A stretch of 64,000 bases of DNA from Rhodothermus bifroesti (GTDB lineage Bacteria > Bacteroidota > Rhodothermia > Rhodothermales > Rhodothermaceae). This document shows, one piece after another, positions 61,687 through 64,000 of the stretch (its first letter is position 1; the number at the start of each line of letters is the position of its first letter). The stretch spans positions 124,001 through 188,000 of the forward strand of contig NZ_JAGKTL010000002.1 in NCBI RefSeq assembly GCF_017908595.1, in the 5' to 3' direction. The notes under the pieces are model-generated. The model was given only the letters and a program-made list of their open reading frames with translations, made no database searches and was not told where the DNA came from. The position numbers were made by a program, and so were the translations under genes.

Positions 61687-62723
61687 CGGTCAAACGGTGG
61701 AAGATGCCATACGTATTCTAAAATGGCCTTTTGTGCATAAAGCCGAAAGGCAGCCTCCTTAAGATGGATAGCCTGGGGGCTATCGAGCACTGCATCGTCG
61801 ACAACGACATTGCGGCGCACAGGTAGGCAGTGCATGAAAGCGGCTTGGCGCGTGCGCGCCATAAGCGCTGGCGTAACGCGCCAGGACCTATACTGCTGCC
61901 GCAGTTTGGCCTCTTCTTCGGGGTGCGTATAGAGCAGCCGGCTAGCCCAGGCTTTGGCGTAGACGATTTCAGCACCTTCGAAGGCTTCGGCCTGGTTATG
62001 CACGACGATGACTCGTCCCCCTTGGCGCGTTGCATCGCACCGGGCGCGTTCCATAACCGCTTCGTCCAGCTCGAAGCCCGGCGGATGCGTCACCACAACT
62101 TCCATCCCCAGACGTGCTGCCATAAGCAAGGCCGAGTTTGGTACAGCCATCGGTAGTGGGCGTGGGTGATAGGCCCAGCTCAGCACAAAGCGTCGCCCTT
62201 GCAAGTTTCCGCCAAGATGATCGACAATCGTGGCCGCATCGGCCAGCGCTTGGCAAGGATGGTAAAAAGCGGATTCCAGGTTAATGACGGGCACGGTAGC
62301 AATTTGGGCGATCTTGTGCAGCAGTACATCGTCGCGATCTTGGGCATAGTCGGTTTGCGAGGCAAAGACGCGTACCCCAAGCGCATCGTAGTACTGCGAT
62401 AGCACCCCAATGGCTTCGCGGATGTGCTCTGCTTCTGGGCCATCCATGACGACGCCGTCGCGCCACTCAATTTGCCAGGTACCTTGACCAGCAACCAGCG
62501 TGGTGGCGTGGGCCCCAAGCTGGATAGCGGCCAGTTCCATAGAGGTACGGGTGCGCAGCGAAGGATTGAAAAACAGCAGGCCCAGACTGCGGTTGCGAGC
62601 TACATGACTGTAGGCATTTTTGCCTTGTCGGTAATGCTCTAGCGTACGGTTTAGGCAGGCGTTCCAAATGTGATCGTCAAGGTACTGCCAGTCCAGCAAG
62701 TGGCGAGGTGGTGGAAGTTCCAT
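61683..62723 (-). CDS. argF': N-acyl-L-ornithine carbamoyltransferase (acetyl/succinyl form)
   Basis: 346 residues. Carbamoylates an N-acylated ornithine instead of free ornithine. The carbamoyl-phosphate loop is FNPSLRTRTSMELAA and the later WAYHPRPLPMAVPNS, EIVYAKAWASR and FMHCLPVRRNV all match this family (Bacteroides and Xanthomonas type). At the position that separates the succinyl (Pro) from the acetyl (Glu) form, this protein has Ala in DGPEAEHI, so the substrate cannot be assigned from it. Coupled to argB and argD by short overlaps. Confidence 0.9.
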   Translation of the reverse strand: MELPPPRHLLDWQYLDDHIWNACLNRTLEHYRQGKNAYSHVARNRSLGLLFFNPSLRTRTSMELAAIQLGAHATTLVAGQGTWQIEWRDGVVMDGPEAEHIREAIGVLSQYYDALGVRVFASQTDYAQDRDDVLLHKIAQIATVPVINLESAFYHPCQALADAATIVDHLGGNLQGRRFVLSWAYHPRPLPMAVPNSALLMAARLGMEVVVTHPPGFELDEAVMERARCDATRQGGRVIVVHNQAEAFEGAEIVYAKAWASRLLYTHPEEEAKLRQQYRSWRVTPALMARTRQAAFMHCLPVRRNVVVDDAVLDSPQAIHLKEAAFRLYAQKAILEYVWHLPPFDR

Positions 62724-63916
62724 CAGGCCGTAGTGGTTTGAGGTTGGTTTACAGAGGTAAGCACGTGAAGGAACGTATCGATGAACATTTCAATGGCCTC
62801 GTCCGGCGTGTTCAATGGAGGCATCAGCCGAATGACATTCGGATGGCTTGCATTACCGGCCAGAATGCCAGCTTCTCGCAGCCGGCTAAGTACCGGTGCG
62901 GCCGGACGGTCTAGCTCGAGCCCAATCAGGCAGCCGCGGCCACGCACGGCTACCACATGATCGGCTACGCCATCGCGAATGCGCGCAAAAATTTGTGGTG
63001 CCCGTTTCATTAAGCCTTCCTCACGCAGCGTTTCGAGTGTAGCTGTAACAGCGGCCATGGCCAACATGCCGCCGCCAAAGGTGGTGCCTTGATCACCATA
63101 GCGCACTGAAGCAGCAATGGCATCCGAAACGAGCACGGCGCCAACCGGTACACCTGAGCCTAAGCTTTTAGCCAGCGTGATCAGGTCGGGCCGAATGCCA
63201 TACTGTTCGGCGATAGAAAAGGTGCCGGTACGTCCAACGCCCGTTTGCACCTCATCGAAAATAAGCAATGCGTTGTAGCGGTCGCACAGGGCACGCAGGG
63301 CGCGGTAGTACGCTACGGGAGCCTCGTAGACGCCCGCCATGCTCTGGATGGGCTCTAGGATGATCGCTGCAATATCATCCCGCTGTGCAAGCAGCTGTTC
63401 CACAGCCTCTAAGTCCCCCAGAGCAACAAAATGCGTGGGGGGCAGCACGGCCAGATACGGCTTGCGGTAGCCTATCGGTTCAGTAACTGCCAGGCTACCC
63501 AGCGTGCGACCGTGAAAGCCTCCTATAAGGGCAATGACTCCAGGTTTGCCAGTGTAGGTTCGGGCTAGTTTGAGGGCTGTTTCGTTGGCTTCAGTACCCG
63601 AGTTGCAAAAGAATACATGCCGCAGGCCTTCGGGAGCCATTTCAGCTAGCAAGGCTGCAGCACGGGCCCGTACGGGACTGTAGACCACATTGGAGTAAAA
63701 AAGTAACTGTTCAACTTGCTGCTTAAGTGCTGTCACCACGCGGGGAGGGCAGTGCCCTAGCAGCGTAACACAGTGGCCACCGTAAAAATCTAGGTAACGG
63801 TTGCCTTCGGCATCCCACACATAGCACCCTTGACCCTTGACCAGGGCTACAGGGTATTTACGGTAGGTAGGAATCTGATACGTGTCTTCCAAAAGAATCG
63901 TCTCTTGCGTGTTCAT
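62723..63916 (-). CDS. argD: Acetylornithine aminotransferase (class III)
   Basis: 397 residues from the ATG at 63916. PLP enzyme that makes N-acyl-ornithine from the semialdehyde. LDFYGGHCVTLLGHCPP, NSGTEANETALKLAR (phosphate loop), LIFDEVQTGVGRTG (PLP Asp) and ITLAKSLGSGVPVGA (Schiff-base Lys) are clear. It starts an arg run, argD–argF'–argB, with a one-base TGATG junction to argF'. An earlier in-frame ATG at 63970 would include the terminator hairpin and is unlikely. Confidence 0.93.
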   Translation of the reverse strand: MNTQETILLEDTYQIPTYRKYPVALVKGQGCYVWDAEGNRYLDFYGGHCVTLLGHCPPRVVTALKQQVEQLLFYSNVVYSPVRARAAALLAEMAPEGLRHVFFCNSGTEANETALKLARTYTGKPGVIALIGGFHGRTLGSLAVTEPIGYRKPYLAVLPPTHFVALGDLEAVEQLLAQRDDIAAIILEPIQSMAGVYEAPVAYYRALRALCDRYNALLIFDEVQTGVGRTGTFSIAEQYGIRPDLITLAKSLGSGVPVGAVLVSDAIAASVRYGDQGTTFGGGMLAMAAVTATLETLREEGLMKRAPQIFARIRDGVADHVVAVRGRGCLIGLELDRPAAPVLSRLREAGILAGNASHPNVIRLMPPLNTPDEAIEMFIDTFLHVLTSVNQPQTTTA

Positions 63917-63933
63917 AGCCTTTTCAAACCCAT

Positions 63934-63962
63934 AAAAAAAGCCGGGTCGTGGCGGCCCGGCT
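63934..63962 (-). terminator. Terminator upstream of argD, ending a gene beyond the right edge
   Basis: AGCCGGG (63940-63946) and CCCGGCT (63956-63962) form a 7-bp GC-rich stem; read leftward a run of seven T follows. It lies only 18 bases before the argD start codon. It probably ends the transcript of the gene to the right, and may double as an attenuator for the arg genes. Confidence 0.75.
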
Positions 63963-63966
63963 GCGG

Positions 63967-64000
63967 TCAAGTGAGCAATGTTTCGGGGGTAGGGGTAGGG
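63967..64000 (-). CDS. Possible C-terminal end of a gene beyond the right edge
   Basis: Read leftward, the last frame ends PTPTPETLLT and a TGA (complement of 63967-63969), directly before the terminator hairpin. The position of the stop suggests this is the end of a coding region, but only about ten codons are visible and nothing can be said about its product. Confidence 0.3.
   Translation of the reverse strand, partial: PTPTPETLLT

Overview
The window looks like chromosomal DNA of a thermophilic member of the Rhodothermus/Salinibacter lineage (Rhodothermota, formerly in Bacteroidetes). The evidence is a type IX secretion sorting domain, a DUF2851 gene, the TPR–DUF4292–EnvC envelope operon, an N-acyl-ornithine carbamoyltransferase in place of an ordinary ArgF, a ba3-type cytochrome oxidase, and a CruF–CrtB fusion in a salinixanthin-like carotenoid cluster. 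The species call is inference. Genes are tightly packed: many neighbours share ATGA start/stop overlaps and no gene-free stretch exceeds about 300 bases. I saw no tRNA, rRNA, CRISPR array, insertion sequence or prophage.

Layout. 1–4.0 kb: edge of a DUF4175-like membrane protein, then glycogen genes glgA–glgC and a lipoprotein. 4.0–7.2 kb (minus): HDOD protein, DUF2851 protein, pyrF. 7.4–11.8 kb: acyl-CoA dehydrogenase, cyclase-family lipoprotein, dihydrolipoyl dehydrogenase. 11.9–15.6 kb (minus): TPR–DUF4292–EnvC. 15.8–21.2 kb: a complete RND efflux operon (adaptor, pump, TolC). 21.3–25.9 kb: acidic-tailed protein, MscS channel, M28 peptidase, and a YkvA–CrcB–DUF190 fluoride-export-type operon.

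25.96–38.1 kb is the most interesting part: a divergent light/pigment cluster. Leftward run an SDR, CPD photolyase, two carotenoid-type FAD enzymes, a fused lycopene cyclase and a DUF523–DUF1722 protein. Rightward run a MerR regulator with the B12-binding signature of CarH/LitR photoreceptors, a CruF–phytoene synthase fusion, an unknown 184-residue protein, a PlsC-type acyltransferase and phytoene desaturase. The two arms face each other across about 80 bases containing an inverted repeat. The likely logic is that AdoB12-bound CarH represses both arms in the dark, and light releases pigment synthesis together with DNA repair. A cobalamin adenosyltransferase, which makes the proposed chromophore, lies 1.3 kb beyond the cluster with an ABC ATPase of the B12/haem/siderophore-uptake type.

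40.8–50.6 kb mixes housekeeping and small accessory genes: two neighbouring proteins with a PAYPNPF sorting-type domain, tsaC, an orphan lasso-peptide-type B2 protease plus PqqD-like carrier, an HNH nuclease, a PLP decarboxylase, rlmB, a flippase-like protein, lolA, thpR and a molybdenum-carrier-like protein. 50.6–54.3 kb (minus) is a his operon with proC inside it (hisB–proC–hisH–hisA–hisF). 54.5–58.0 kb: metG and a large alanine-rich lipoprotein. 58.3–60.9 kb: a ba3-type oxidase operon including a 46-residue subunit IIa. 60.9–63.9 kb (minus): argD–argF'–argB, with the end of a further gene possibly visible at the right edge.
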